Positions 57,101-64,000 of a stretch of 64,000 bases of DNA are shown here, in pieces (position 1 is the stretch's first letter; every line of letters starts with the position of its first letter). Below the pieces are notes generated by a model. The model ran no database searches and was not told where the DNA came from. It saw only the letters and a program-made list of their open reading frames with translations. The stretch is taken from NCBI RefSeq assembly GCF_947172395.1, contig NC_069084.1, positions 7,813,107 through 7,877,106 of the forward strand. Direction: 5' to 3'. A program made the translations under genes and the position numbers. The DNA comes from Bicyclus anynana. Its lineage: Eukaryota > Arthropoda > Insecta > Lepidoptera > Nymphalidae.

Positions 57101-60100
57101 CAGCCCACACGACGATATGCAGTTGAGTGGTCAAAGACTAGAAGAAGAAAATAAGGTTTTTACACTTGATCCTTATTATGACTTTTCTGAATTACCTCCT
57201 ACCATAAAAACCAAATAAGACGAAAGAAACAACAACAAAAAACCCTGAACAAATAACTTCGTCAAATAAATGTATAACATTTTCAGTTGACAATGGAAAT
57301 AATTATGTATTTAAAAATGCATCGAGCCTTAAAAACCTCTCGCAATAATTATAACATTCAAGTATCAAAGTATTTCAATAACGCGAAGTTTAACATACCT
57401 GAATGGCAGGCATAAAACCGTAAATTTTACAACGCGGGACGAATTTTCTCAGTCTTTACTGTTATATCAGCGTAAGTGCATTGCGATTACCGTAAGAAAA
57501 TAATGAAATCTATCGAACTTATATTCGCCGTTGCTAATATTATGTAAGTATTTGATGGTTCGATATAGCAAATAACACTACGCAAAAAAAATAGTATTTT
57601 GTAGTTGTTGACCGCCTTTATTTAAAAAATGTAATATAGACATGTCTTAAACTATTATGGATACGTTCAAAGCAAAAATGTGTTTTAAGACCGTGAAATT
57701 ATTTTGCACAAATCACGCGGAACTGTGGATTTTTTGGTATAAAAAGTAGACTGTGTTAATCCTACTTTAGGATATAATTCTATCTCCATTCTGCATTTCA
57801 GTCAAATTGGTTATGTACATGCATACTTACACACAACCTTTCGCCTTTATAAAATAATTAATAGTGTGATAATAATCATTCATATTGTTACAGACTTGCT
57901 GTTAACGTTTTTATTACTTCAGCATGGTGAGTAATGGACAAATATATTATGTACTACTTTTTATGACGTAATATTAATTTGCCAATATTCCTCCATTACC
58001 GGTCATAGACTTTTCCGAGAGCGCGAAACCGTACACAATCCTCTCGGAGGGAAGTAGAGGGATGCGAAAAATTACCATTTGATACTTGTACCTAATAATT
58101 CCTTCATGTTTCTAGTCCCCACGAGTTGGAAGATGCGAAGGCTGCTTACAAATCGGGCGAAATTCTCGATTCGAGTGTACCGATAACGCTTGAGAACATC
58201 AAGAGGAAGTTAAAAGACAGTGGCATTTTTGATGCGCACGATCCGACTTTAAATGATCGCGAGAAGAAAGAATTGAGCAAACTGTTCGATGCAGTTGAGA
58301 TAATGGTAAGAATAATATTTTACATATTAGCAATAAATACTAAATCAAAGCAAGCATGCCTTAAGTGTTGTTACCACAGATATAAGAGGTATAAAGATTT
58401 ATAAAGTGCCAATTCTTTGTATTGAAACCAGCGTACCTGGGAGCGTGGCCTAAACAAACACATATGTAGTTTATTAATACTTATCACACTGATAAACTCT
58501 TCACGTAATTGGCTGTTTAATATTTAGTGAAAAAAGAAATAAGTTACCCTTACTTCAGAGTTGAATATTATTTATTCCTTTTGTCACAGAACAATATACA
58601 ATGTCAGTAAATAAAACAAAAATGCCAGTACATGCGCGGATACGCTTGCGAATAAAGCTTTAGCTTTTAGCGATGTCTGTTCTGTGGTTATTACTAATAG
58701 CTTTTTATATACATTGAGCTTGACTGCAATAAAGTTAGATGTGCTTGTCTATAAGGCCCTTATTCACTACATACTTGAAGATACCCCTAACCCCACCCAC
58801 ATTTGGATGCGCTACAAAAACAGTATCTGGACGCTGGTCTGATCCTGTATATTTAAGCAAGCAATGGAGCTCCGACTCCTGCCCACTACCTCCCTAACTT
58901 AGACTCCCTGTTCTAAGGTAGCTTGAGAGAGATTAATCATAAGCAAAGAAGAAATATAATGCCATACATTTCAGACAACATCACGCAACCGTCAACCATC
59001 TAACGTACAGAACATATTCTCTTCACTGCGGTTGGTAGAACGAGCAGTAAAGAAACAACTTAAAGAAGGGCAGATATCAGAGACGCTGGCAGCCAAGTTT
59101 CGTTGGGAAAAACTGTGAGTTTCAAGCATTCTTAGATTCGAAATAGTGTATTGATAATTCGTTTTGGTAGGAAGGTGTAGTGACTAGACAAGATAGGTTT
59201 GCTTAGAAGATCACGTAGAGACAAAAGACGATAGAGATAAAGATAGTTGATATAAAAAAACGAAGAAAGACTGACAAAAGGGATTAATGAATGATTATGA
59301 TAAATACGGCGAGGGTGAGTGGAAATGTAGGAAGAGTCAGGCCAATGTGGAGACCAAATCCAGGTCATTCTCAATAATGATCAGGCCAAGAGTACCGTAA
59401 ACTGACAAACTTGTATGAAAGAAGCAAGGAAGATATACAAGAATCAGAATAAGTGAAAGGAGTCGTGTAATTTAATAAGTGTAAAAAATACATGTTCAGG
59501 CGAATTGGTAACCTATTATTGATTGATTTACTATCATTTAATTAATATCCCTAATTACTGTAGTTTTTGTATGTCTACCTAGTAACATAATATGATACCT
59601 AATAAAACATAGGAAGCACCTTGCAAATCCTAATTGGGCATAACAAATTACATTTATGTAAAACACAGAACTCAACACATAATTGCCGCGAAATGTGAAT
59701 TTTAAATTTAAAGACCTAAAATGTCAAATTTAAATTAAGCTTCCATTGCCCTAAATTCCTGAAAGTCATTTGGGCATTCTTCTTTTTATAGACAAACCTC
59801 TTCCTTAGTTTCGTTTTTATTTTTTGTATGAATCAAATATAAATTAAATTTATATTCGATTTATATACCTACACTTAATTTATCATGCAAGTTGAAGACT
59901 TTACTATGATCTGATATCATGAAAAATTCCCTTAGCTAAAGGAGTTTGTCATTATTTAATATACCTACCAGATATTCCATAATTTGTTTAATCCAAACTA
60001 TTTCAATCTTCCAGATCTTCGAGGCACAGACGTGAACAACCAACTTATTATTTAGACAAAAATACAAGTATGCGAGTTTTTGATACGAAGCACTAGTTAA

Positions 60101-63100
60101 CTTTATACATGCTATTTTCAGTGTATGAAGCGAATATTTATAAGTAAGCCTAGAATGCGCTACGAGATATCTCGATCGACATCGCTTTCTCTCTCGTCCC
60201 ATCGCAACGAAAGAGAGAGCGATATTCTATATTCCACCGCTATTAATCGACGATATGTATTTTTATTCTTTACCAGATATTATAACGTTGACGCATACAT
60301 AGTATTAAATAGTATCGTATTTAGTATACGTATTTTGTTGTTTGTAGTGTAAGTCTTAATAAGATACTTCTAATTTCTATTTAAACAACATAAAAATATT
60401 ATGTTAAAATAACAGAATACAGATCTGTAGTAAATTAAAATTACAGTATTTTATAAGTAACTAGCGGACGCCCGCGACTTCGTCCGCGTAAATTTCGATG
60501 TCAACTTTACTACTACCCCTACCCTACCCTACCACTACCCCAACCTAACCCTACCCAACCCCTACATCTACCCTACCCCTACCCTACTCTACCCTACCCC
60601 TACCCTCAACCCTACCCCTACCCTACCCCAAGCCTACCCCTACCCTACCCCTACCTTACCTACACCCTACCCCCATTCTACCCCTACCCCCATCCAACCC
60701 CTACCCTCCCCGTACCCTATCCCTTTCCTACCCCTATCCCACCCGTACCCCTATCTCACGCCTATCCTACCCCCACCCTATCACTTCCCTATCCTACCCG
60801 TACCTCTACCCTACCATTACCCTACCTCTACCCCTACCCTACCAATACCCTAAACCCGGCCCTAAACCTACCCTACCCCTACTACACTACCCCTACGCTT
60901 CCCTACCCGTACCCTACCCTACCCTGTAATTTCTCTATCTTACTCCTACCTTTAGCAAAATCGGTCCAGTCCTTCGAGAGTGGTGGTATGACCAAGAGAA
61001 ATAGAGACTTCTATGCTAATAATATAAAGAGGTAAAGTTCGTGTGGTTGTAGGAGGTAATCTCTGGATCTACTGGACCGATTTGGAAAATTGTTTTACCA
61101 ATAGAAAGCTACGTTATTTGCGAGTGTCAAAGGCTATGTTTGATCCCCATATTCACACGGGAACGGGAACTACGTAAATGAAAGCGCCGGGCGTCATATA
61201 GCGGAATTTCTGCGTCTTTTAGAAATTTTGTATTATCTCCGAAACTATTTAAGTAATTAACATACTGTAAAGGGCAAATCTTATCTCCATAATATCCTTG
61301 TGATTATTAAATAATTTATTTTAATAAGGATTAAAGTTTAGTTGTATAAATAATGACGTAAACCTAAGTATATAAAATTAATAATTTTTAAAACACAAAA
61401 GGTACTATATCTGCTAATATATAGAAGATAGATATATGGCGTCGCGGACTTTTTTGTAGAACTTTTAAAGATATATAAAGTATCCATACATTAATTTCAA
61501 TTTTACACAATGGTTAAGGCAGCGCATGCGAATAAGTAAGTCTGTTTCAAAAGGTTTTTAGTCCGACCTGTATGACAAAAACTGTGATAACTCGGCTAAT
61601 ATATATGATACCAATATAAAATATAGCCTATAGCACTCCCCGATAATGTAGCATTCTACTGGTGAAAGAATTTTTGAAATCGGACCAGTAGTTCCGAAGA
61701 TTACCCCATTTAAAAAATGTGACAAACTTACAAACTTACAAACTTTACCTCTTTATAATATTAGTATAGATAATTATGTGAGCGACAGAGTTTCGCTTAG
61801 TTTTTTTTTAATCGTATTGTTTCGAAGACCGACTTTCTTACCCTGTAAAGTGTCGCTCTGTTTTAAACCTTTCAATAAAGTTTGATAAATACATAGTTTT
61901 TACAATTTTAAACCTACACCAACTTTGAAATCACTCGATTTTTTGGGAAATAAAGTACTTTTTAATTTTTCCATTTTAACTTAAAAGTAATAAAGTTTTG
62001 TTCACAACGATATTTTATACTAAAGACAAGAAACTAACGCATCAAAACTAAGGCAGACAATTGTGCTAATTGTCTTAATTTCATTTACTCGCTTATTAAA
62101 CAAAGAAAGTTATTTAAACACATAAATATTGTCTACAATGTCGAGTTGTGTGTTTAGGAAGTATAAAAACTATACATATATGTAGGGTAAGTAAACATAA
62201 AATTGTGCATGTGTGCGCTCAGTGGAGATGCTAAATTCAGATCACTTTTTGCGGTGATTTTGTGGGCACGTAGCATATCTATAGTATAAAATAATCATTG
62301 TTTGTGTTGGAATAAGCAAAACTACATGTCTATTATACAATACTAGCCAGTAAAAAGTATCTATATTGTTTATTTAAACTGCCATCTCTCGTTCATTCAA
62401 GTGTCATATTATCTGTCATTATCTTATTTTTCAAGTGATCTGCAATTCACTATATTTTACAAATATTAATAAACAGATAGTCAAGCAGTGCTTTAATGTG
62501 TTTTCTTTCATCTCGAGAGTCCAAATTCTAACAGTTTGTTTATCACTTTTTTGTCAATTATTATTATACATATATATACTGCATACCTTTTCCTGTTGTG
62601 GATACTCGGTGTTGTGTTGCTGTTGAGCTCTGGATGCAGCCAAAGTCGCCAGCTCGGACATGTTCACGTACACGGCTTGAGGCATTTCTGCTGCAAACAA
62701 CAACTTTTGTTGTACCACGTGTTCCAGGAGTGTGACGTTATAGTCCGTGCCATAGAGACTGGCAATAAAGGGAGACTCGAGCTCAGCAATGAGACGAATA
62801 CGGTTTATTAACGATTATTATTTATTTATACATATAATTCTAATCTGATGCTGTCTACCTCTGTCTACACATCGAATAGTGCACGAGTGGTTACCTTTAG
62901 CGAGGTGCGGCGGCAAGGAGGAAGGCTTGGCGGGCTTGAACTCGGCGTGCACCGTGTTAGCGTTGGTCTTGGCGGGCACAGTCGGCCTCTCCAGTGATGA
63001 ACATCTCTGACAAAAACACACGTTCATTAATAAATACCATAAAGTTTTTCTATGGCAACCGTCCAACTCCATTAGATCAGTTCCGTACCAAATAATATTT

Positions 63101-63991
63101 CATTTTAATTGATTATGAAACACGGCTAAAACTCACGTGATCGTGATAATCAATTAATATGAATAACACTCACGATAGTTAAAAATCTAATATTTTATTG
63201 TTTATAAATTTTGAGAATACCCAATGCAACTTTATACTCGTGTGAGTCCCATCAAATGTCATGATAACTTCCTTTAGCTAAATTAGAATTCAGTTTCCAA
63301 CATTCGATCCTTACATACAAGCAAGGTATGTTTAACACGCCAGAATAACATGTGGTTAATGTATAACTAGTAAAATGATTGGAAAAACAACAGACAGTGT
63401 AAAAAAAATTAAAAATTCTGAAAAACTCTCGATCAAATCATCAATATTATCTTTCAGTGCGCTTTCATTTGAGACCCCACTCGAGTATATTTGCAGACAT
63501 TCGGTTATTCTTCCTCTCTTTCACCCCCCACAACTTTTAAACGGCTCAACCGATTTTCATCAAACATGTATAAAAACATTCGCACATAAGTCACCTTTCA
63601 TTAAAAAAAAACTAAATTGAAATCGCATTATTCTGGAGATAAGGGCTGGAAAAACATGACCGGGGGAACAAGATCCCCGCGTCTTACCCGGGCGAGGAGG
63701 CATAGCCTCAAGGCCCGTACCCCCACCTGGATTTTTATCCGGGCGGAGATGAGGAGATGACCTGCCTGCTGGGAGATAAGGTACCACAGAAAAACCGACA
63801 CGTCAAACTTATAACACCCCTCTTTTTGCGTCGAGGGTTAAGTCATAAAACAGATATTAACACCAATAGGATTACGTTTAAAGCATGACTTACAGTAGGT
63901 AACGGTGGTCTGGCATATATGGCCTCGCGACTCGTAGTCTCTGTGAATGTGTGGACGCTCAGCGCCGGTCTGGGGTGACCGCGTTCTGATG
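45010..63991 (-). CDS. mim: MIM/MTSS1-like (missing-in-metastasis), 3' part
   Basis: MIM proteins link curved plasma membrane (N-terminal I-BAR/IMD domain) to actin (C-terminal WH2). Twelve exons on the minus strand, at 63991-63894, 63006-62895, 62690-62587, 55650-55533, 54343-54152, 53686-53580, 53163-53064, 52236-51886, 51419-51291, 47642-47511, 46486-46362 and 45117-45010, join in one frame of 558 residues. The C-terminus, LMEQIKRGATLRRN then NDRSAPKIR, has the WH2 pattern and the NDRSAP ending of MTSS1. The rest is a Ser/Pro/Asn-rich linker with ESSLESSSGYGSQ, KPPPPVRRSSSIS (SH3-type PxxP) and LPPPPAFLL. The I-BAR exons should lie to the right of 64000. A transposon and a separate gene on the opposite strand occupy its introns. 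Identity rests mainly on the C-terminus and general character. Confidence 0.82.
46362..46486 (-). CDS. mim: MIM exon: helical segment before WH2
   Basis: IPAAVQPAFLDKLSATLQNQ, RALNSNRAGTVRDLINAHAQ. Markedly GC-rich against its introns. Acceptor TTCATCCCACAG, donor GTGAAT; outgoing phase 0. Confidence 0.85.
46590..47045 (-). mobile_element. LINE fragment, end of reverse transcriptase ORF
   Basis: Minus-strand frames read KYLDFAHEITAMWNVES, STIIVPIVVSVNGIAKSFDQ and related pieces, a conserved C-terminal region of lepidopteran non-LTR elements; several frameshifts. Lies in a MIM intron. Confidence 0.7.
47428..47479 (-). pseudogene. Partial tandem copy of a MIM exon edge
   Basis: On the minus strand TTCACACTGCAACAAGACAA GT is followed almost at once by GTGAGGGAGCGCCCACTTTG. 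These are the start of exon 47642-47511 and its donor-side intron sequence, with the exon core missing. It looks like a tandem duplication with an internal deletion. Confidence 0.65.
47511..47642 (-). CDS. mim: MIM exon: linker
   Basis: GFKLQQDKYGGGKCVYAQPS, QLSPGPLVRRLTARSHSAER, HHAE. Acceptor TTTTCCTTGCAG, donor GTGAGG; outgoing phase 1. Very GC-rich. Confidence 0.85.
47983..48480. repeat. Left terminal inverted repeat
   Basis: Matches the reverse complement of 50038-50535 with only a few mismatches or poly-A length changes; contains AAAGATTGACCTGCTCATGA and CACCGCTATGGCAAGTTATT. Confidence 0.88.
48552..49646 (-). CDS. IS630-Tc1-mariner transposase (DD41D)
   Basis: A cut-and-paste transposase of up to 364 residues. 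The N-terminal third has two helix-turn-helix regions (NANAASRLYRERYPN and TSVRAIEAATGIPKSSAHRI). Catalytic residues lie in VLWSDETT, WYQNDGCPAHYA and SPDLNPLDFFYWG, with 41 residues between the last two Asp. That spacing is known for the rosa and Visitor families. The Met at residue 11 (MPQPYTPMEY, about 49616) is an equally good start. No stop or frameshift interrupts it. Confidence 0.9.
   Translation of the reverse strand: MVYFGLFSVIMPQPYTPMEYANMHLIYGECRCNANAASRLYRERYPNAQRYPDYRVFMNVHQAFSEGRLPSARRNAGRPRSECDEEVLNEINIDSTTSVRAIEAATGIPKSSAHRILKRHRLHPYHYRRVQTLLSRDYPLRIAFCRVMLQKHREDPQFLDKVLWSDETTCKKDGYLNLHNLHSWSNENPHLMREDKSQYQFKVNLWTGILNGKVIGPFELQGNLDGDSYLNFLQNDLQELLEDVPLSDLQNMWYQNDGCPAHYARPVRQYLDHEYPGRWIGRLGPILWPPRSPDLNPLDFFYWGCLKDRIYAKPITTLDELRQKITQAAAHINARRYARKIKRSFLRRCRACINAGGKQFEHLL
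50038..50535. repeat. Right terminal inverted repeat
   Basis: Mirror of 47983-48480, ending TTTTGGGACACGTTG just before TATA. Confidence 0.88.
50938..51240 (-). mobile_element. RTE-like LINE 3' end, inverted
   Basis: Starts with an (ATC)n microsatellite, then AAACAGCCGATGGGCGCCCA; continues with CTTCAGTCCACCTAGTGGGG and TCGCCATTCCAACACCTTGG, the family of 21815-22196. Contains a ten-G run. Confidence 0.65.
51291..51419 (-). CDS. mim: MIM exon: Gly/Ser/Tyr-rich linker
   Basis: GIYGETKGSPIGSTPSTPSY, GETNTFSSFGPRVTND, SHYGQTG. Acceptor TTTTTTGGCATCTTTAAAG (suboptimal), donor GTGAGA; incoming and outgoing phase 1. Confidence 0.82.
51886..52236 (-). CDS. mim: MIM exon: Asn/Gln-rich linker
   Basis: The longest exon (351 bases). 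AHQSINVAETVKQLTELKHM, PASPGLVRRTL, a run of about 16 alternating Gln/Asn residues, PIYGQTGNRIMAYVENSMF and VRKNSLNSSNSDLYSGNSG. Acceptor AATATTGCTTCCAG, donor GTAAGC. Confidence 0.88.
53064..53163 (-). CDS. mim: MIM exon: polyproline segment
   Basis: SNMSGSQVNTNDTDHLPPPP, AFLLQPENEANNT. Acceptor AATTCCAG, donor GTATTT; outgoing phase 1. Confidence 0.85.
53187..53418 (+). mobile_element. Helitron-like element, well preserved
   Basis: CACTAATATTATAAAGGCGA start, GCGATTTGGCTGAAATTTGG, CTTTTCATCCCGGAAAAATC, CACGCGGACGAATTCGCAGG, CGTCCGCTAGT end. It begins within 30 bases of the MIM exon 53064-53163. Confidence 0.7.
53580..53686 (-). CDS. mim: MIM exon: SH3-binding type motif
   Basis: SVWSRRGSSSSVGKPPPPVR, RSSSISRPQRPPYHQ. 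The KPPPPVRR and RPQRPP stretches are class-type SH3 ligands. Acceptor ATTTCCAG, donor GTTAAT; outgoing phase 0. Confidence 0.86.
53955..54115 (+). repeat. Interspersed repeat shared with 28705-28845
   Basis: GGTTAGTGTTAAATTGTGAA, GTATATGCGGTTGTTAAGGA and CTCGTAAAGACTTACTCTGA. Intron of the MIM-like gene. Confidence 0.5.
54152..54343 (-). CDS. mim: MIM exon: post-IMD helical segment
   Basis: VESEIVTLRRDCDSSVAAAR, FSISLGSLEEAVRSLDEATE, FATIGKKPAVPKRRPVSMS. Acceptor TACGACCACAG, donor GTAAGT. Confidence 0.86.
54437..54612 (-). mobile_element. SINE, inverted
   Basis: TTTTATTCTTTACAGATTAG, CACCTGATGGTAAGTGATAA, CTTTCGGTTTCTACACGACA, TTCCGGAACGCTAAAACG: family of 15927. Confidence 0.8.
54665..54852 (-). 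repeat. Inverted Helitron-like repeat
   Basis: GGGAAAATCCAGAACCATGG, AAAAAGTTACCTATG, ATTGCGGCGTAGTTTATAAA, ACCTTCGCCTTTAGAATATT, AGTAG. Confidence 0.55.
55533..55650 (-). CDS. mim: MIM exon: Ser-rich SSGYGSQ segment
   Basis: VCSESSASESSLESSSGYGS, QGAFAAEDHAHQHMMPHPD. Similar in kind to a SLQCSSGYSTQ segment of vertebrate MTSS1 (from memory of the family). Acceptor TTGTTTCCAG, donor GTATGC. Confidence 0.87.
55660..56950. other. Long MIM intron, no feature seen
   Basis: Apart from short TE-like scraps (CTACTGGACC-like, 55880-55960) nothing is supported between the exon at 55650 and the plus-strand frames from 56960. Confidence 0.45.
56960..57219 (+). other. Acidic open frame of unknown nature
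   Basis: About 86 codons open from a TAA near 56957 to TAA at 57217-57219, with a protein-like composition: IENLHQEEEEEKILEFFELP, GISPHDDMQLSGQ, FTLDPYYDFSELPPTIKTK. No upstream ATG; the first Met is internal. It could be the last exon of a gene or a transposase remnant. An AAATAAATG string follows at about 57265. Confidence 0.3.
57503..59118 (+). CDS. Small predicted secreted protein, nested gene
   Basis: Four exons (57503-57543, 57894-57926, 58116-58305, 58975-59118) join in frame to 135 residues. All introns are GT-AG: donors GTAAGT, GTGAGT and GTAAGA; acceptors TTGTTACAG, TTTCTAG and ACATTTCAG. The first 24 residues (MKSIELIFAVANIILAVNVF, ITSA) form a signal peptide, split by introns in phases 2 and 2. 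The mature part starts CPHELEDAKAAYKSG and is charged and helical (NIKRKLKDSGIFDAHD, REKKELSKLFDAVEIM, LVERAVKKQLKEGQISE), ending FRWEKL with one cysteine. The gene lies in a MIM intron on the opposite strand. The terminal CTGTGAGT contains the stop TGA but is also donor-like, so a longer form is possible. I do not recognise the family. Confidence 0.65.
57705..57875 (-). repeat. Inverted Helitron-like repeat in the nested gene's first intron
   Basis: AAATCACGCGGAACTGTGGA, GGTATAAAAAGTAGACTGTG, CATTTCAGTCAAATTGGTTA, CCTTTCGCCTTTATAAAATA. Ends close to the acceptor of exon 2. Confidence 0.5.
60463..61010 (-). mobile_element. Inverted Helitron-like element with expanded TACCC array
   Basis: CTAGCGGACGCCCGCGACTT, CGTCCGCGTAAATTTCGATG marks the inverted 3' end; after the array come GCAAAATCGGTCCAG and TATGCTAATAATATAAAG near the 5' end. 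The microsatellite is about 8 times longer than in sister copies. Confidence 0.75.
60508..60935. repeat. TACCC/CCCTA microsatellite, about 430 bp
   Basis: Degenerate (TACCCC)n and (TACCC)n, C-rich on this strand. On the other strand it is GGGTA-rich, with many G-runs able to form G-quadruplexes. Confidence 0.92.
61012..61203 (+). repeat. Helitron-like repeat
   Basis: CTAATAATATAAAGAGGTAA, GTAATCTCTGGATCTACTGG, GAAAGCTACGTTATTTGCGA, ACGGGAACGGGAACTACG, GGGCGTCATATAG. Adjacent to the previous element. Confidence 0.6.
61605..61772 (-). repeat. Inverted Helitron-like repeat
   Basis: AATATAGCCTATAGCACTCC, TCGGACCAGTAGTTCCGAAG, ACTTTACCTCTTTATAATAT, TAGTATAGA. Confidence 0.6.
61780..62570. other. 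AT-rich MIM intron, nothing supported
   Basis: No exon, RNA gene or clear repeat recognised. Confidence 0.45.
62587..62690 (-). CDS. mim: MIM exon: VYVNMSELATLAA segment
   Basis: AEMPQAVYVNMSELATLAAS, RAQQQHNTEYPQQEK. The acceptor is a tandem NAG: TTTGCAG|CAG|AA, allowing one residue in or out (start 62690 or 62687). Donor GTATGC; outgoing phase 0. Confidence 0.85.
62765..62822 (+). repeat. SINE tail fragment (second family)
   Basis: GGAGACTCGAGCTCAGCAAT matches the 3' part of the 39155 SINE (GGAGACTCGAGCTCAGCAGT). Confidence 0.6.
62895..63006 (-). CDS. mim: MIM exon: Pro/Lys-rich segment
   Basis: RCSSLERPTVPAKTNANTVH, AEFKPAKPSSLPPHLAK. Acceptor TTTTTGTCAG, donor GTAACC; outgoing phase 1. 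Confidence 0.84.
63116..63200. repeat. MITE fragment, ACACGGCTAAAA family
   Basis: GAAACACGGCTAAAACTCAC and CAATTAATATGAATAACACT, CACGATAGTT, shared with 9929-10110. Confidence 0.55.
63425..63835 (+). repeat. Interspersed repeat shared with 5580-5850, interrupted
   Basis: ACTCTCGATCAAATCATCAA, CACTCGAGTATATTTGCAGA and, after an insertion, CTCTTTTTGCGTCGAGGGTT. The insertion at 63635-63781 separates the two halves. Confidence 0.65.
63635..63781. mobile_element. Short insertion with 10-bp target duplication
   Basis: GGAGATAAGG occurs at 63635-63644 and again at 63772-63781. The 127 bases between are GC-rich (GACCGGGGGAACAAGATCCC, GGCATAGCCTCAAGGCCC) and differ from the AT-rich host repeat. 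The duplication length suggests LINE-machinery insertion of a small SINE-like unit. Confidence 0.6.
63894..63991 (-). CDS. mim: MIM exon: first one in the window
   Basis: SERGHPRPALSVHTFTETTS, REAIYARPPLPT. Acceptor ATATTTCAG at the right edge, donor GTAAGT; incoming phase 1, so an upstream exon exists beyond 64000. Probably just after the I-BAR domain. Confidence 0.83.
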
Positions 63992-64000
63992 CTGAAATAT

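Noticed and set aside
60508..60935. Interstitial telomere array
   Set aside because: Units are TACCC/TACCCC, not the TTAGG/CCTAA of Lepidoptera, and lie inside a Helitron-like repeat.

Overview
This is animal nuclear DNA, almost certainly from a moth or butterfly. It is AT-rich, its genes are split into many short exons with standard GT-AG introns, and the introns are full of repeats typical of Lepidoptera: tRNA-derived SINEs, short non-autonomous Helitron-like repeats beginning near TCTATACTAATATT and ending in CTAGT, TTAA-flanked and TA-flanked MITEs, and RTE-like LINE tails. There are no operons, ribosome-binding sites or CRISPR arrays.

Layout. 1-1520: a higher-order satellite followed by two Helitron-like tails. 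1521-3750: a near-identical second copy of the FN2-FN3 exon block of the Dscam-like gene; it lies upstream of the Ig exons and stops exactly at a 200-base assembly gap (3751-3950). 3951-16246: about 12 kb of repeat-rich DNA with no convincing gene, apart from one possible 44-base micro-exon. 16247-37678 (+): the 3' part of a Dscam-family cell-adhesion receptor gene. Joining 29 exons by splice sites gives one unbroken frame of 1,390 residues in the canonical Dscam order Ig5-Ig6-Ig7-Ig8-Ig9-FN1-FN2-FN3-FN4-Ig10-FN5-FN6-membrane segment-short cytoplasmic tail. Its introns hold a U6 snRNA gene (27523-27621), a 5'-truncated LINE (about 30185-32291) and a decayed copy of an FN1 exon. 38400-44600: intergenic DNA between two convergent genes, rich in MITEs, SINEs and palindromes.

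45010-63991 (-): the 3' part of a second gene, read from right to left. Twelve phase-compatible exons give 558 residues of a serine/proline-rich protein ending in a WH2 actin-binding motif and NDRSAPKIR. This C-terminus is diagnostic of missing-in-metastasis (MIM/MTSS1), an actin and membrane-curvature regulator; its N-terminal I-BAR domain would lie beyond the right edge. One intron carries an apparently intact IS630-Tc1-mariner (DD41D) transposon with about 0.5-kb inverted repeats (47983-50535). Another carries, on the opposite strand, a four-exon gene for a small predicted secreted protein of 135 residues (57503-59118), which I do not recognise.

The Dscam-like receptor and MIM both belong to cell-surface and actin-guidance biology in neurons, but nothing here shows that they are functionally linked. 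The points most worth follow-up are the displaced FN2-FN3 block (haplotig or real duplication), the nested secreted-protein gene, the relic FN1 exon, the polybasic Ig4-Ig5 linker and the DD41D element. All exon calls come from reading splice sites and frames by eye; no transcripts or database searches were available.
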